A DNA stretch of 64,000 bases from Bradyrhizobium sp. B097 (GCF_038957035.1 NZ_CP152412.1:3468501-3532500), one strand, 5' to 3'. Positions 1 through 8,918 are shown, counted from the first letter of the stretch. Program-made: numbers and translations. Notes: generated from the sequence alone by a model not told the origin.

Positions 1-91
1 TCAGCTTGTCCTTGATGTACTGCCAGATGATCCGGGTCATCTCGTCGCCATCGAGCTCGACGACGGGGTTGGATACCTTGATTTTTGCCAT
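1..91 (-). CDS. icd: NADP-dependent isocitrate dehydrogenase, N-terminal fragment
   Basis: Only the first 30 codons are in the window; the gene continues beyond position 1. The peptide starts [20 protein letters not shown] and continues with [10 protein letters not shown], the hallmark N-terminus of the eukaryote-like homodimeric NADP isocitrate dehydrogenase, a TCA-cycle enzyme that oxidises isocitrate to 2-oxoglutarate. The start codon is at 89-91 on the complement. The next gene (199-1944) lies upstream on the same strand. The call is firm although the catalytic domain is not visible. Confidence 0.93.
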   Translation of the reverse strand, partial: MAKIKVSNPVVELDGDEMTRIIWQYIKDKL

Positions 92-198
92 GACGGGGAG
101 GCCTTCTTGGGAACGGCGCGCTTTTGACGGCGGGGGTGGAATACGCCTGCGCTATAGCACCGCCCGGGGACGGGCGGAAGCGCACCGGTTATGCACTT

Positions 199-1944
199 TC
201 AGCCCATCTTTTCACCTAAAATGAGACCTGCGTGGCGGTCCCGGCCACGATGTACCAGGTCACGAACAGGCCCGCTATCAAGGCCCCCGGCAGGCTCGAT
301 CCGGTCCGCCGCCATGTGAAGGTCGCGATCACGGCGACGATTGCCAGGAGCGGCACGAACTGGATCGCGACGATGGTCGAAAGCGGCACGAAACCCGGGT
401 CCGGGATCGGGTTGAACAGCTTTCCGGTCAACCACAGCGTGCCGTATTGCAGCACCAGCAACACGATGAAACCGAGCGTCAGCGCCAGGATATTGGTCAG
501 ATAGAGCGCTGCGCGCGGCGCCCATGGTCGAGAAATTCCGGTGCAGCACGTGCAGCGCCACGACGAAAAACGCCGTGAACGGAATCAGATAGATCAGGAA
601 GATGAGGAATTGCTTCGCGCTCATCAATTTGAGTGCGACGATCCAGAATCTGAAGTCGATCTTCAAGGCGAGGTCGGCGAGCCAGAGCGCGGCGTAGCCG
701 ACCGCAACCGAGGCCACCGCGATCACGACGGATTGACCGACGAGGCCGGCCCGGCTGGCGCGCTTCGGGGCGAACCACATCAGCGCCAGCGTGATCAAGC
801 CGTTGATGATGGCCCAGACCAGGATCTGGTTGGTGATGCCCTGCGGCAGGAACGCGCTCGGGGTCACGAATGTGCCGCCCAGCCCGAAGGCCGGATAATA
901 GGTCAGCGCCGGGATGAGGGCGGACAGGACGAACGCCGCGGTCCAGCGCCGGCCTTTGGCGGCCTCGTGCGGCGGCATGGTGCCGTCGGCAACCGCCGGC
1001 AGCCGCAAGCGCGAGAACATCGGTGCCTCCAGCAGCCCGTCGAATGTCCCGATCACAAGGGCAACGAAGCCGATCAGCGCGATCAGGGTGCCGATCTCCT
1101 TGCGAAACCAGATCTGGTCGTCGACCGGACGAGGGGTGCCGCCCTTCAACGTCCTGGCGAACCAGTCGAGGCTGTAGCCGATCGCCTCGTGCGAGATGTG
1201 CTCGGCCGGATGGGTCATCGCCGGCGTGTACAGCACCCTTGCGGAGCCGTTGGCCGGATCGCCATAGACCTTGCCCGGTTCGATCGCGCCTTGCGTGCCG
1301 AACAGTGCCCAGAGCTTCGGGCTCATGGTGACGTCGCGGGCGAGGTCGACGCCCCACATCAGTTCGGGGAATTCCTCGTACTGGGCGAACACCAGCGCGG
1401 TGTTGCGCGGCCATGTCGTGGTGCCCTCGGCGGCGAACGGCTTGCCGGTGGATGAGCCCTCCAGCACCATCGATTTGTAGTCGTTGGGCATGGCTGTGGC
1501 CGCCGCCAGCACGGTCCAGCCGCCCATCGAATGGCCCTCGAGCCCGATGTTCTCTTTGTCGACGAAGGGCAGGCTGCGGAGATAGGCGAGGCCGTCGGGT
1601 CCGCCAAAGCCGTTTGCGAAGGAGGGCGGCTCGCTGTAGCCGTGGCCGGTCTGATCGAGCGCCAGCACGACATAGCCGCGGCGGGCGAACTCGATGGCAA
1701 AGCCGTCCTGGGTCTCGCGCGAATTGATGTAGCCGTGGACCGCGAGGATGCCGGGCGCCGGGATCTGCGGCGTCGCGTTCGGCGGGACGTAGAGCAGGGC
1801 GCTCATGGTGTTGCCCTTGGCGCCCTTGAACCTGACATCCTCGATCCGGATGCCGCCTGCGGTCTGCGTGAGGTGGGCGAGCAGGCCCCCCGCCACGATC
1901 AAGACCACGCCCACAATCGCCAGCGTCCATCTGCCCCGCATCAT
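199..1944 (-). CDS. alpha/beta hydrolase with membrane-spanning C-terminal half, frameshifted near the end
   Basis: An N-terminal membrane anchor (about residues 8-28) is followed by an alpha/beta-hydrolase domain with an oxyanion region (AVHGYINS) and nucleophile elbow GHSMGG. The second half (about 290-480) holds several hydrophobic segments. The open frame runs to 199, but its last roughly 100 residues are Arg/Asp-rich and non-membrane. A one-base shift at the GCGCGC tract near 505-515 restores a hydrophobic tail (LYLTNILALTLGFIVLLVLQ and onward) that ends at 216. The gene therefore carries a frameshift, or the sequence has an indel error. The substrate is unknown. The hydrolase domain is intact, so the protein may still be made with an altered C-terminus. 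Confidence 0.8.
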   Translation of the reverse strand: MMRGRWTLAIVGVVLIVAGGLLAHLTQTAGGIRIEDVRFKGAKGNTMSALLYVPPNATPQIPAPGILAVHGYINSRETQDGFAIEFARRGYVVLALDQTGHGYSEPPSFANGFGGPDGLAYLRSLPFVDKENIGLEGHSMGGWTVLAAATAMPNDYKSMVLEGSSTGKPFAAEGTTTWPRNTALVFAQYEEFPELMWGVDLARDVTMSPKLWALFGTQGAIEPGKVYGDPANGSARVLYTPAMTHPAEHISHEAIGYSLDWFARTLKGGTPRPVDDQIWFRKEIGTLIALIGFVALVIGTFDGLLEAPMFSRLRLPAVADGTMPPHEAAKGRRWTAAFVLSALIPALTYYPAFGLGGTFVTPSAFLPQGITNQILVWAIINGLITLALMWFAPKRASRAGLVGQSVVIAVASVAVGYAALWLADLALKIDFRFWIVALKLMSAKQFLIFLIYLIPFTAFFVVALHVLHRNFSTMGAARSALSDQYPGADARFHRVAGAAIRHAVVDRKAVQPDPGPGFRAAFDHRRDPVRAAPGNRRRDRDLHMAADRIEPAGGLDSGPVRDLVHRGRDRHAGLILGEKMG

Positions 1945-2246
1945 CGTCCCCCCAAGGTGCCTCGCCGCTCAAGCGGCGTCTCAAGCGTGCCTTTACAGCT
2001 TCGCTTTGATTGTGGTTGATAGCCTATCCGAAGGCAAAGCGCGCGCAAGCGGCTGCCTTCGCTCTGTGCGTTCGGGATTCCGATTGAGGATTCGCAAACG
2101 CCGCTAACCCTGTTATCTCCTTGGAGAAAATGGTCCCGCGCAAAACCGGTGCAAAGCTGGTTGCGCCGCCCTGCATGAGAGTTTGAATCAGCCGCTTCGG
2201 AAGCTGATTCAAAATCTTCAGACGTTGAATCAGAAAGTGAAGTGAG
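1945..2246. other. intergenic region between the hydrolase and trmJ, with a hairpin
   Basis: About 300 bp separate two divergently transcribed genes, so both promoters should lie here, but no strong -35/-10 pair was recognised. A perfect 11-bp inverted repeat, TTTGAATCAGC (2182-2192) and GCTGATTCAAA (2203-2213), sits 34 bp upstream of trmJ. A third TTGAATCAG follows near 2225. It resembles the degenerate palindromic repeats found between Bradyrhizobium genes. No small gene was found. Confidence 0.5.
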
Positions 2247-3446
2247 ATGTCCGGCACCGACAAGACCAAGGCAGGGCACGACCTTGCCGGTCCCGTCGTC
2301 ATCCTGGTCGAGCCGCAGCTTGGCGAGAACATCGGCATGGCCGCGCGCGCGATGGGTAACTTCGCGCTGACCCGGATGCGCATCGTCAATCCGCGTGACG
2401 GCTGGCCGAATGTCGCCGCGCAACGCGCCGCCGCCGGCGCCGACCACATCATCGGTTCCGTCGAGCTGTTCGACACCGTCGAGCAGGCGATCGCGGATCT
2501 CACGCTGGTGTTCGCGACCACCGCGCGCGCCCACGACCAGGCCAAGCCGGTGGTCGGGCCGGAAGGCGCGGCAAACGCGATCGTCAGCCATGTCGCCTCC
2601 GGCGGCGGAGCCGGCATCCTGTTCGGGCGGGAGCGCTCCGGCCTGACCAATGAGGAAGTCGCGCTCGCCAACCGCATCGTCACTTTCCCGGTCAATCCGG
2701 GCTTCGCCTCGCTCAACCTCGCGCAGGCAGTGCTGCTGATGGGGTATGAATGGTTCAAGCTTTCGACCGCGGGCGCGCTTCCCTTCGCGATGCCCGAACG
2801 GTCCGAGCCGGCCTCCCAGCACCAGATGCAGGCGTTCTTCGACAACCTCGTTGCCGAGCTCGACAAGGTCGAGTTCCTGCGTCCGGCCGAAAAGCGCGAC
2901 ACCATGCTGGTGAACCTGCGCAACATCTTCACCCGGATGGATCCGACCAAGCAGGACATGCACACGCTGCACGGGGTGGTGATGGCGATCGCCGAGGGCC
3001 GCAAGGGCCCGGCCAAGGGCGGCGTGCTCGACGGCGCCCAGGCAACCCGGCTGCGGGCGCTGCTCGCCGAGCAGGGAGGGGGCGGCGCCGCCTCCGACAA
3101 CTCCAGCACCGTGCGCGGGCTCGCCCGGCTGCTCCGCCGCAACCCGACCGACGCCGAGCGGATCCTGTGGCAGGCGCTGACGCGGGACCGCCGCTTCGCC
3201 GGCCAGTTCAAGCGCCAGACCCCGGTCGGCCGCCACATCCCCGACTTCGTCTCCTTCGTGCACCGGCTCGCGATCGAGCTGGTCAATCCTGGCGAGAGCG
3301 ACGCCATCGTCGCCGACCGCGCCAAGCGACGCGCTTGGCTCGAGGCGCGCGACTATCGGGTGGTCGACATGCAGGTGGCCGATGTCGAGCGCGACCTCGA
3401 CGGCGAATTGGCGCGGCTGGAGGGGAGTTTGCAGCAGGAGCGGTGA
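2247..3446 (+). CDS. trmJ: TrmJ-type SPOUT RNA methyltransferase fused to a DUF559-like domain
   Basis: Residues about 15-240 form a SpoU/TrmH (SPOUT) methyltransferase with the knotted-fold motifs NIGMAARAMGNF, GILFGRERSGLTNEE and FASLNLAQAVLLMGYE. This family 2'-O-methylates the tRNA anticodon loop (Cm32/Um32). Residues about 289-395 resemble DUF559, a PD-(D/E)xK-like domain: it has the ARLLRRNPTDAERILW opening and IPDFV. However, the usual IELDGGQH motif reads IELVNPGES, so nuclease chemistry is doubtful. A standalone TrmJ is about 250 residues, so this is a genuine C-terminal fusion. ATG at 2247 gives the conserved start. Confidence 0.88.
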   Translation: MSGTDKTKAGHDLAGPVVILVEPQLGENIGMAARAMGNFALTRMRIVNPRDGWPNVAAQRAAAGADHIIGSVELFDTVEQAIADLTLVFATTARAHDQAKPVVGPEGAANAIVSHVASGGGAGILFGRERSGLTNEEVALANRIVTFPVNPGFASLNLAQAVLLMGYEWFKLSTAGALPFAMPERSEPASQHQMQAFFDNLVAELDKVEFLRPAEKRDTMLVNLRNIFTRMDPTKQDMHTLHGVVMAIAEGRKGPAKGGVLDGAQATRLRALLAEQGGGGAASDNSSTVRGLARLLRRNPTDAERILWQALTRDRRFAGQFKRQTPVGRHIPDFVSFVHRLAIELVNPGESDAIVADRAKRRAWLEARDYRVVDMQVADVERDLDGELARLEGSLQQER

Positions 3447-3507
3447 GTCCTGGCCGTCGTTCTGTCTGCTCGGCAAGCGTGAGTTCGATGCACGACTCTC
3501 TCCGCGC

Positions 3508-3629
3508 GTCGTCCCTGCGAAAGCAGGGACCCATACTCCGCGGCCCGAATTGTGAACGGGACTCGTCGTTCCACAATCGCGCAACAGTGACCATTCGTGG
3601 TTATGGGTCCCTGCTTTCGCAGGGACGAC
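3508..3629. repeat. palindromic intergenic repeat, family A copy 1
   Basis: Two perfectly complementary 28-nt arms (3508-3535 and 3602-3629) flank a 66-nt unique spacer. Each arm contains an internal small hairpin, CCCTGCGAAAGCAGGG. A second member with the same architecture but a CCCGGCGAAAGCCGGG core lies at 19278-19395. Such elements are dispersed widely in Bradyrhizobium and Rhodopseudomonas genomes and are often mistranslated as VPAKAGT-like peptides. The transcript of either strand would fold into a long cruciform-like structure. Confidence 0.85.
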
Positions 3630-4028
3630 CCCGATTGTGTTGCGCCGCTTGTGAGTCACGCATCCGGGGCGCGGCCCTTCTGTCTGCCCGCTGACCCGCA
3701 CCAGTCCTCGAGCAGTAGCGATTGGTCGGTGAGGTGTTGATCCCGATAATCTGCGCCTCGTATGTCGGAATGGTCATGCTGCCTTCTCAAGCGCGTGAAA
3801 TCTGCTAGATTTTGTCTGGCCAGCCCTTCGGCAATCGGATGCGCCAAAAAGAGGGGCGGCGATCGTACCATCGATCCGCGCGCGGCATTTCTTGCGCGCC
3901 GGCTACTAATTTTGCACATGGCCTTCGCACCGTTGAACACCGGTGTGCACATTTCGCTGACGTACGTTTTTGAAGCCAGAAATCGATCTGAGTCCTATCG
4001 CCATACTTAATTGATTGGAGGCGTCGTC
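3630..4028. other. gene-free stretch upstream of the cytochrome c gene
   Basis: About 400 bp after the repeat have no convincing coding frame. The base composition is more mixed and locally AT-richer than the flanking genes. A good ribosome binding site (GGAG at 4017-4020) lies 8 bp before the cytochrome start. The promoter of that gene should be here but was not pinpointed. Confidence 0.4.
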
Positions 4029-4874
4029 ATGATCCGTATCGGATCGTTAGCGCTCGTTATCGGCGTACTATTGAGCAGCCCGGTCAGCGCAGAATCGGAA
4101 TTGGTCGCGCGCGGTGATTACCTCGTCAATGGCATCCTGACCTGCGGCAATTGCCATACTCCGAAGGGACCGTCAGGAGAGATCAGCGACAAGGCTTTTT
4201 CCGGCGGTGCGTCATGGGATGAGCCACCGTTCAAGGTCACGGCCCCGAACATCACCCAAGACACGGAAACCGGCATCGGCAATTACACCGACGCCGAACT
4301 CAGACAACTGCTGCGCAAGGGCATCAAGCGCAACGGCGCGCGGGTCGCCATGATCATGCCGAGCGGCTTCTACGAGATCATGACCGATCGCGATCTCGAT
4401 GCGGTGATCGCTTATCTGCGCACGATCAAGCCGATCAGGAATGCGGTGCCGGAGCCGGTCTACAAGATGGCACAAGGACATCCTGTTCCCCCGGGCGGTG
4501 AAGGCCCGTACACCGAAGCGATGTTGGGCGACAAGGTGCAGCAAGGATTTTACCTCACCACGATTGCGCATTGCATGGAGTGCCACACGCCGATGGGTCC
4601 GCAAGGGCGAGAATATGCAACCAGCATGGGCGCCGGCGGCGGCAAGTTTCATGGACCTTGGGGCGTCTCGGTTTCGCGGAACATCAGCTCCAGCAAGACC
4701 AAAGGCATTGGCAGCTGGACTGATGACGAGATCAAACGCGCGATCACTCAGGGCGTCAGCAAGGACGGCAGCAAGCTCAATCCGCCGATGGGCTTCCATT
4801 ACTACGCCACTGTGTCGGCTGCCGATCTCGACGCCATCGTCGCCTATTTGCGCACGGTGCCGCCAAAGGAATAG
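4029..4874 (+). CDS. periplasmic diheme cytochrome c
   Basis: A signal peptide (residues 1 to about 23, ending PVSAES) precedes two cytochrome c modules, each with a CxxCH heme site: CGNCH at residue 39 and CMECH at residue 182. Distal Met ligand candidates are present (MIMPSGFYE and NPPMGFHYY). Each half ends in the typical helix DLDAVIAYLRT or DLDAIVAYLRT. It should act as a periplasmic electron carrier or as the heme subunit of a dehydrogenase. A TTG-initiated extension from 4011 is possible, but GGAG at 4017 supports the ATG at 4029. No partner dehydrogenase lies next to it. Confidence 0.88.
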   Translation: MIRIGSLALVIGVLLSSPVSAESELVARGDYLVNGILTCGNCHTPKGPSGEISDKAFSGGASWDEPPFKVTAPNITQDTETGIGNYTDAELRQLLRKGIKRNGARVAMIMPSGFYEIMTDRDLDAVIAYLRTIKPIRNAVPEPVYKMAQGHPVPPGGEGPYTEAMLGDKVQQGFYLTTIAHCMECHTPMGPQGREYATSMGAGGGKFHGPWGVSVSRNISSSKTKGIGSWTDDEIKRAITQGVSKDGSKLNPPMGFHYYATVSAADLDAIVAYLRTVPPKE

Positions 4875-4909
4875 CCTGAAAGCCGCGACACGCCCTGCTG
4901 AAGCGCAGC

Positions 4910-5680
4910 TCAGGCGGCGCTGTAGCCGCCGTCGACCACCTGCGATGCGCCTGTCATGAAGGACGCCTTGTCCGAGCACATCCAGACCACGGCCTCCGCG
5001 ATTTCCTCTGGTACCCCCAGGCGACGTGCGGGCACCTTGGCGATGATCTCGTCGTAACGTTCGTCCATCGTCTCCTTGGTCATCGGCGTCTTGATGTATC
5101 CGGGATTGACGCAATTCACGCGGATGCCGTCCTGGGCGTATTCGATCGCAGCAGACTTGGTCAGCCCGACGACGCCGTGCTTGGCCGCGACATAGTGGGC
5201 CGACGTGGCAAGGCCGACCAGCCCGGCGATCGAGGCGGTGTTGACGATCGCGCCGCCGCCGCCTTGCTTGAGCATCTGCGCGATCTCGGATTTCAGGCAC
5301 AGGAACACGCCCATCAGATTCACCGAAAACATCTTCGCCACGGAGGGCTGCGTGAGCTCATGGATGCGCTGGCCGGGCGGGCCGACGGAGCGCCCGGCCA
5401 CGCCGGCATTGTTGAACGCGCAATCGATGCGCCCAAACGCCGACACCGTGCGTGCCACCATATTGGCGACATCGGCCTCGTCGGTGACGTCGCCCTGGAT
5501 CGCGATCGACTGGCCGCCTGCGGCGTTGATGAGAGCGACCGTCTGTTCGATGCCGTCCTTTGACAGGTCGGACACCGCGACGCGCGCGCCTTCGCGCGCC
5601 ATGGCAATCGCCGTTGCCCGACCGATGCCCGAGCCGCCGCCCGTCACCAATGCGGCCTTGCCGTCCAGAATGCCTGCCAT
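4910..5680 (-). CDS. short-chain dehydrogenase/reductase (SDR)
   Basis: This is a 256-residue classical SDR. It has the cofactor motif TGGGSGIG near residue 14, NNAGVAG, the catalytic serine in NTASIAG, YVAAK (Tyr/Lys pair), NPGYIKTPM and the C-terminal VVDGGYSAA. An acidic residue follows the second strand (AVSDLSKD), which suggests NAD preference. The start at 5680 (MAGILDGKAALV) lies 11 bp after the stop of the ThDP enzyme gene, so the two are probably co-transcribed and could act on the same carbonyl compound. The substrate cannot be named from sequence. Confidence 0.88.
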   Translation of the reverse strand: MAGILDGKAALVTGGGSGIGRATAIAMAREGARVAVSDLSKDGIEQTVALINAAGGQSIAIQGDVTDEADVANMVARTVSAFGRIDCAFNNAGVAGRSVGPPGQRIHELTQPSVAKMFSVNLMGVFLCLKSEIAQMLKQGGGGAIVNTASIAGLVGLATSAHYVAAKHGVVGLTKSAAIEYAQDGIRVNCVNPGYIKTPMTKETMDERYDEIIAKVPARRLGVPEEIAEAVVWMCSDKASFMTGASQVVDGGYSAA

Positions 5681-5691
5681 CAGAAGCTCCT

Positions 5692-7356
5692 CTAGCGCTT
5701 GCCTTCGATTGCGATCTCGACGAGGTACGGCCGCCGGGCCGCGACGGCCTTGGCGACTGCGCCGGCGATGTCGTCCGCCTTCTCGACCCTGACCGCCTCG
5801 ACGCCCATGCCGGCCGCGAGGTGCACGAAGTCGAGCGCGGGACCGGTGATATCCATGTTCTGATAGGGATGCTGGGTGCCGGGCTCGAAATTCTGTCGCC
5901 AGACGTCCACATTGTGCTTGAGGATGCGGTACTCGCGGTTCGCGAGCACCACGAACACGATCGCAAGCTTGTGGTGCGCGGCGGTCCACAGCGCCTGAAT
6001 CGCATACATCGCCGAGCCGTCGCCGGAGATCGCGACAACGGGACGATCCGGCATCGCGACCTTGACGCCGATCGCGCCGGCAAGACCCTGGCCGATGCCG
6101 CCGCCACGACCGCCGAAATAATCGCCGAAGCCGCGATAATCGAAGGCGCGGGCGAGATCGAGGCTCGCGGTGATGCTCTCATCGACGATGACCACATCGT
6201 CAGGCAGGCCGCGACGCAGTTCCGCGGTGACGCGCGGCATCGAGCTCGGCTCGCGGTTCCAGCTCTTCTCGACGCGCGCGCGATAGGCTTCCTTCTCTTT
6301 CGCCTGCAGTTCGGCCAGCGCAGCGTTGCGGTTTTGCGCAGCCTGCCTGAAGTCCGCGCTCGCCTTGGCGCGCAACGCGTCGGTCAATGCACTGATGCTG
6401 ACAGCGATGTCGCCGACGATGCCGGCATCGAGCCGGTTGTTGAGCGCCAAACGCTCGGCCGAGGCTTCGATCTGGAGCACGGACGCGCCGTGGGGAATGT
6501 GGCTATCAGGCGCAAACCAGATGTCCTCGAAGAATGGACCGCCGATCAGCAGCACGAGATCGGTCTCGCCGAGCACCTTGCGCACCTGCCGGGCGTCGCC
6601 AGGGAGCGACTGACGATAGCTCGGATGGCTGGTCGGGAAGGACGCGTGATGTCGCAACCCTTCGAACCACACGGTCGCGCCGATCGTTTCCGCAAGCGCG
6701 ACCAGGGCTTGCTCGCCGCCCGATCGCGCGACGTCGTCGCCGGCGATGATGGCCGGATTTTTCGACTTCAGAAGCAGCGCAAGCATCGCTTCGATGCCTG
6801 CCGGATCGGGGCGTGTCGACCGCCACAAATTGTCCGGTGCCGATGCATCGACCGCGGTCTCCTGTTCCAGGACGTCGATCGGAAGCGAAACGAACACCGG
6901 CCCCTGAGGCGCGTCGGTCGCCACCTTGAACGCGCGTCGCATGATCGGGGCGATCTCGTCGGCGCGCTCGATCTGAACGCTCCACTTCGTCACGGGCGCC
7001 GCCATCGCAACGAGGTCGTGGCCGAGCAGCGGATTGTTGAGCCGCATGCGCGTGTCCTGCTGACCCGCCGTCACGACCACAGGCGAATTTGCTTTCAGCG
7101 CGCCATAGAGCGAGCCGATACCGTTGCCGAGGCCAGGAGCGACGTGCAAATTGGCAACGGTGACGCGTCCCGATGCCTGCGCATAGAAGCTGGCGGCGCT
7201 GACCGCGACACCTTCATGCAGCGCCATGATGTATTCGAGTTGCGGAAATGCCGGCAGGCTGTCGAGCAGCGGCGTTTCGGTCGTGCCGGGATTGCCGAAG
7301 ATGTGGCGCACGCCGTGCGACACGAACGACTCCATCAGCACACGGCGTCCGCGCAT
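5692..7356 (-). CDS. thiamine diphosphate-dependent enzyme, benzoylformate-decarboxylase/acetolactate-synthase-like
   Basis: The 554 residues show the three-domain ThDP fold. The N-terminal Pyr domain has GNPGTTE and the catalytic Glu48 in LHEGVAV. The C-terminal PP domain binds Mg-ThDP through GDGSAMYAIQALWTAAHH ending in a VLAN segment. Overall order and spacing best fit benzoylformate decarboxylase (MdlC). The histidine equivalent to MdlC His70 is kept (His71 in NLHVAPG), but Ser26 is Thr25 and the His281 position reads Ile in GGPFFEDIWF. A different 2-oxo acid or a carboligase reaction is therefore likely. GGGAGGAAGTGA precedes the ATG at 7356. The gene sits between a solute-binding protein gene and an SDR on the same strand. 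Confidence 0.85.
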   Translation of the reverse strand: MRGRRVLMESFVSHGVRHIFGNPGTTETPLLDSLPAFPQLEYIMALHEGVAVSAASFYAQASGRVTVANLHVAPGLGNGIGSLYGALKANSPVVVTAGQQDTRMRLNNPLLGHDLVAMAAPVTKWSVQIERADEIAPIMRRAFKVATDAPQGPVFVSLPIDVLEQETAVDASAPDNLWRSTRPDPAGIEAMLALLLKSKNPAIIAGDDVARSGGEQALVALAETIGATVWFEGLRHHASFPTSHPSYRQSLPGDARQVRKVLGETDLVLLIGGPFFEDIWFAPDSHIPHGASVLQIEASAERLALNNRLDAGIVGDIAVSISALTDALRAKASADFRQAAQNRNAALAELQAKEKEAYRARVEKSWNREPSSMPRVTAELRRGLPDDVVIVDESITASLDLARAFDYRGFGDYFGGRGGGIGQGLAGAIGVKVAMPDRPVVAISGDGSAMYAIQALWTAAHHKLAIVFVVLANREYRILKHNVDVWRQNFEPGTQHPYQNMDITGPALDFVHLAAGMGVEAVRVEKADDIAGAVAKAVAARRPYLVEIAIEGKR

Positions 7357-7474
7357 TCACTTCCTCCCGGTTGGTTCGGATCCGCTTTGCGCATCATCGG
7401 CCGATGAGAGGCCGATGGCAACTGCGAGACGGTTCGCGTATGCCGCGCTGGTTTTCACGGAATGCCGTGGACGA

Positions 7475-8701
7475 TCACGCCTTCGAGATGCCGCCGTCGA
7501 TCACCGGTCCCATCGGCTCGTAGCGCTCGCCGCTGAAGCGCGTCAGTTGCAGTTGCTCGAGCGGATAATAGTCGGTCGGCGAGGTGTTGATCTTGATGCC
7601 CGGCAGCAGCATGTCGGATTCGACCTCCCTGAGGTTCGCCGCCTGCTTGATGATGTTTTCGGGCGAAACGTCGTCGCCGCATTGCTTGAGCACCTGAACC
7701 AGGATCTGGCTGGTGAGATAGCCGGTGACGGCGTAGATGTCGTTCCTGGCTGCCGCTGGATCGTATTTGTCGAGGAAGGCGCGCCATTTCTGAATGGCGG
7801 GATCGCTGTCCCAGGCGGCGTCGACGGGATCCTTCAAATAGGCGCTCGAGATGATCCCCTTGGATACGTCGAAGCCCGCGGCCTTCAGGGTCGAGCCGGC
7901 GGAGGAGGCATTGTTGCCGATGTAATGCGCCGGCTGCCAGCCGAGTTCGGCGATCTTCTTGATGCCTTGCGCGGCGAATTTCGGCGTGGTCATGCTCATG
8001 AACACGTTGGCACCCGCGGATTTGCAGCGGACCACCTGGCTGTCGATGGTCGGATCCGCGGTCTCATAGGACAGCTCGGCGACGATTGCGGAGGTCTTGG
8101 CGCCAAGTCCGTCCTTGAAACCCTTCAGCACGTCGCGTCCGAAATCGTCGTTCTGGTAGACGATGCCGATCTTGGGATCACTCTGCGTCGACAGGACGTG
8201 TTGCGCGAAGGCCCGGCCCTCGATTTGGTAGCAGGGCTGGAAACCCATCGTGTACGGGAAGTTCTTGTAGTCGCCGAACTTGGTGGCGCCCGAGGCGATG
8301 AAGAGGTGCGGGACCTTCTTCTGGTTCATGTACTTCATGATCGCCGCATTGGTCGGCGCACCGAGCGGCGCAAACAGCACGTCGATCTCGTCGCCTTCGA
8401 CCAGCTTGCGCGCCTGCTCGACAGTCTTGGCCGGGCTGTAGGCGTCGTCATAGGTGATGTACCTGATCATGCGGCCGTTGATGCCGCCTTGCTCGTTGAT
8501 CATCTTGAAATAGCCGCCGGGCGTGCGGCCGATCGATGAATAGACCGCAGCCGGTCCCGAATAGGCGTCGATATTGCCGATCACAATCTCGGTCTTGCCT
8601 TTAGCAATCGCGGGCTTGCCGAGCAGCAGTGTGGCCGACGTGGCGGCGGCACCCTTGATGAGATGACGGCGGGTGAGTTGGGGGGAACGGTTCCTTGGCA
8701 T
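7475..8701 (-). CDS. ABC transporter substrate-binding protein, branched-chain amino acid type (LivJ-like)
   Basis: A Tat-type signal (TRRHLIKGAAATSATLLLG) leads into a periplasmic type I binding fold: IVIGNIDAYSGPAAVY, GGINGRMIRYITYDDAYSP and the VGxxxFAPLGAPTNAAI-like ligand region. The family binds branched-chain amino acids, amides or aromatic acids. The start at 8701 is chosen because GGAG lies just upstream and the Tat motif follows; an upstream start at 8782 would bury the signal. No permease or ATPase is adjacent, so it is an orphan binding protein. It is transcribed toward the ThDP enzyme and SDR, and may deliver their substrate. Confidence 0.87.
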   Translation of the reverse strand: MPRNRSPQLTRRHLIKGAAATSATLLLGKPAIAKGKTEIVIGNIDAYSGPAAVYSSIGRTPGGYFKMINEQGGINGRMIRYITYDDAYSPAKTVEQARKLVEGDEIDVLFAPLGAPTNAAIMKYMNQKKVPHLFIASGATKFGDYKNFPYTMGFQPCYQIEGRAFAQHVLSTQSDPKIGIVYQNDDFGRDVLKGFKDGLGAKTSAIVAELSYETADPTIDSQVVRCKSAGANVFMSMTTPKFAAQGIKKIAELGWQPAHYIGNNASSAGSTLKAAGFDVSKGIISSAYLKDPVDAAWDSDPAIQKWRAFLDKYDPAAARNDIYAVTGYLTSQILVQVLKQCGDDVSPENIIKQAANLREVESDMLLPGIKINTSPTDYYPLEQLQLTRFSGERYEPMGPVIDGGISKA

Positions 8702-8918
8702 TTTGGTTCTCCGCTTCTTGTTGTTGGCCGTTTTGGCAGCCTCTGACGGGCATGTCGGCCTGAAGCATTCCACAGCGCTCAAGCCGGATCAAACCAGTCT
8801 ATGAGCGCTGCGCAGCGGAACTTGTGCGCAGTCGCTACCATCAGGAATATTGCTGCGGTGTCAGGGTCCGGCGCGGCGCGACAGATCACATGATCCGAAG
8901 CGCCACGCCGAGTACCGA

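Noticed and set aside
541..1455. Long plus-strand open frame (304 codons) opposite the hydrolase gene
   Set aside because: Arg/Gly/Asp-rich composition and the hydrolase motifs on the other strand show it is an antisense shadow of high-GC coding DNA.
1941..3701. 586-codon minus-strand frame opposite trmJ
   Set aside because: It spans a palindromic repeat and trmJ's reverse strand; it contains the VPAKAGT-type peptide of the repeat and no domain.
5560..7407. 615-codon plus-strand frame opposite the ThDP enzyme
   Set aside because: Shadow frame; the minus strand carries clear ThDP motifs.
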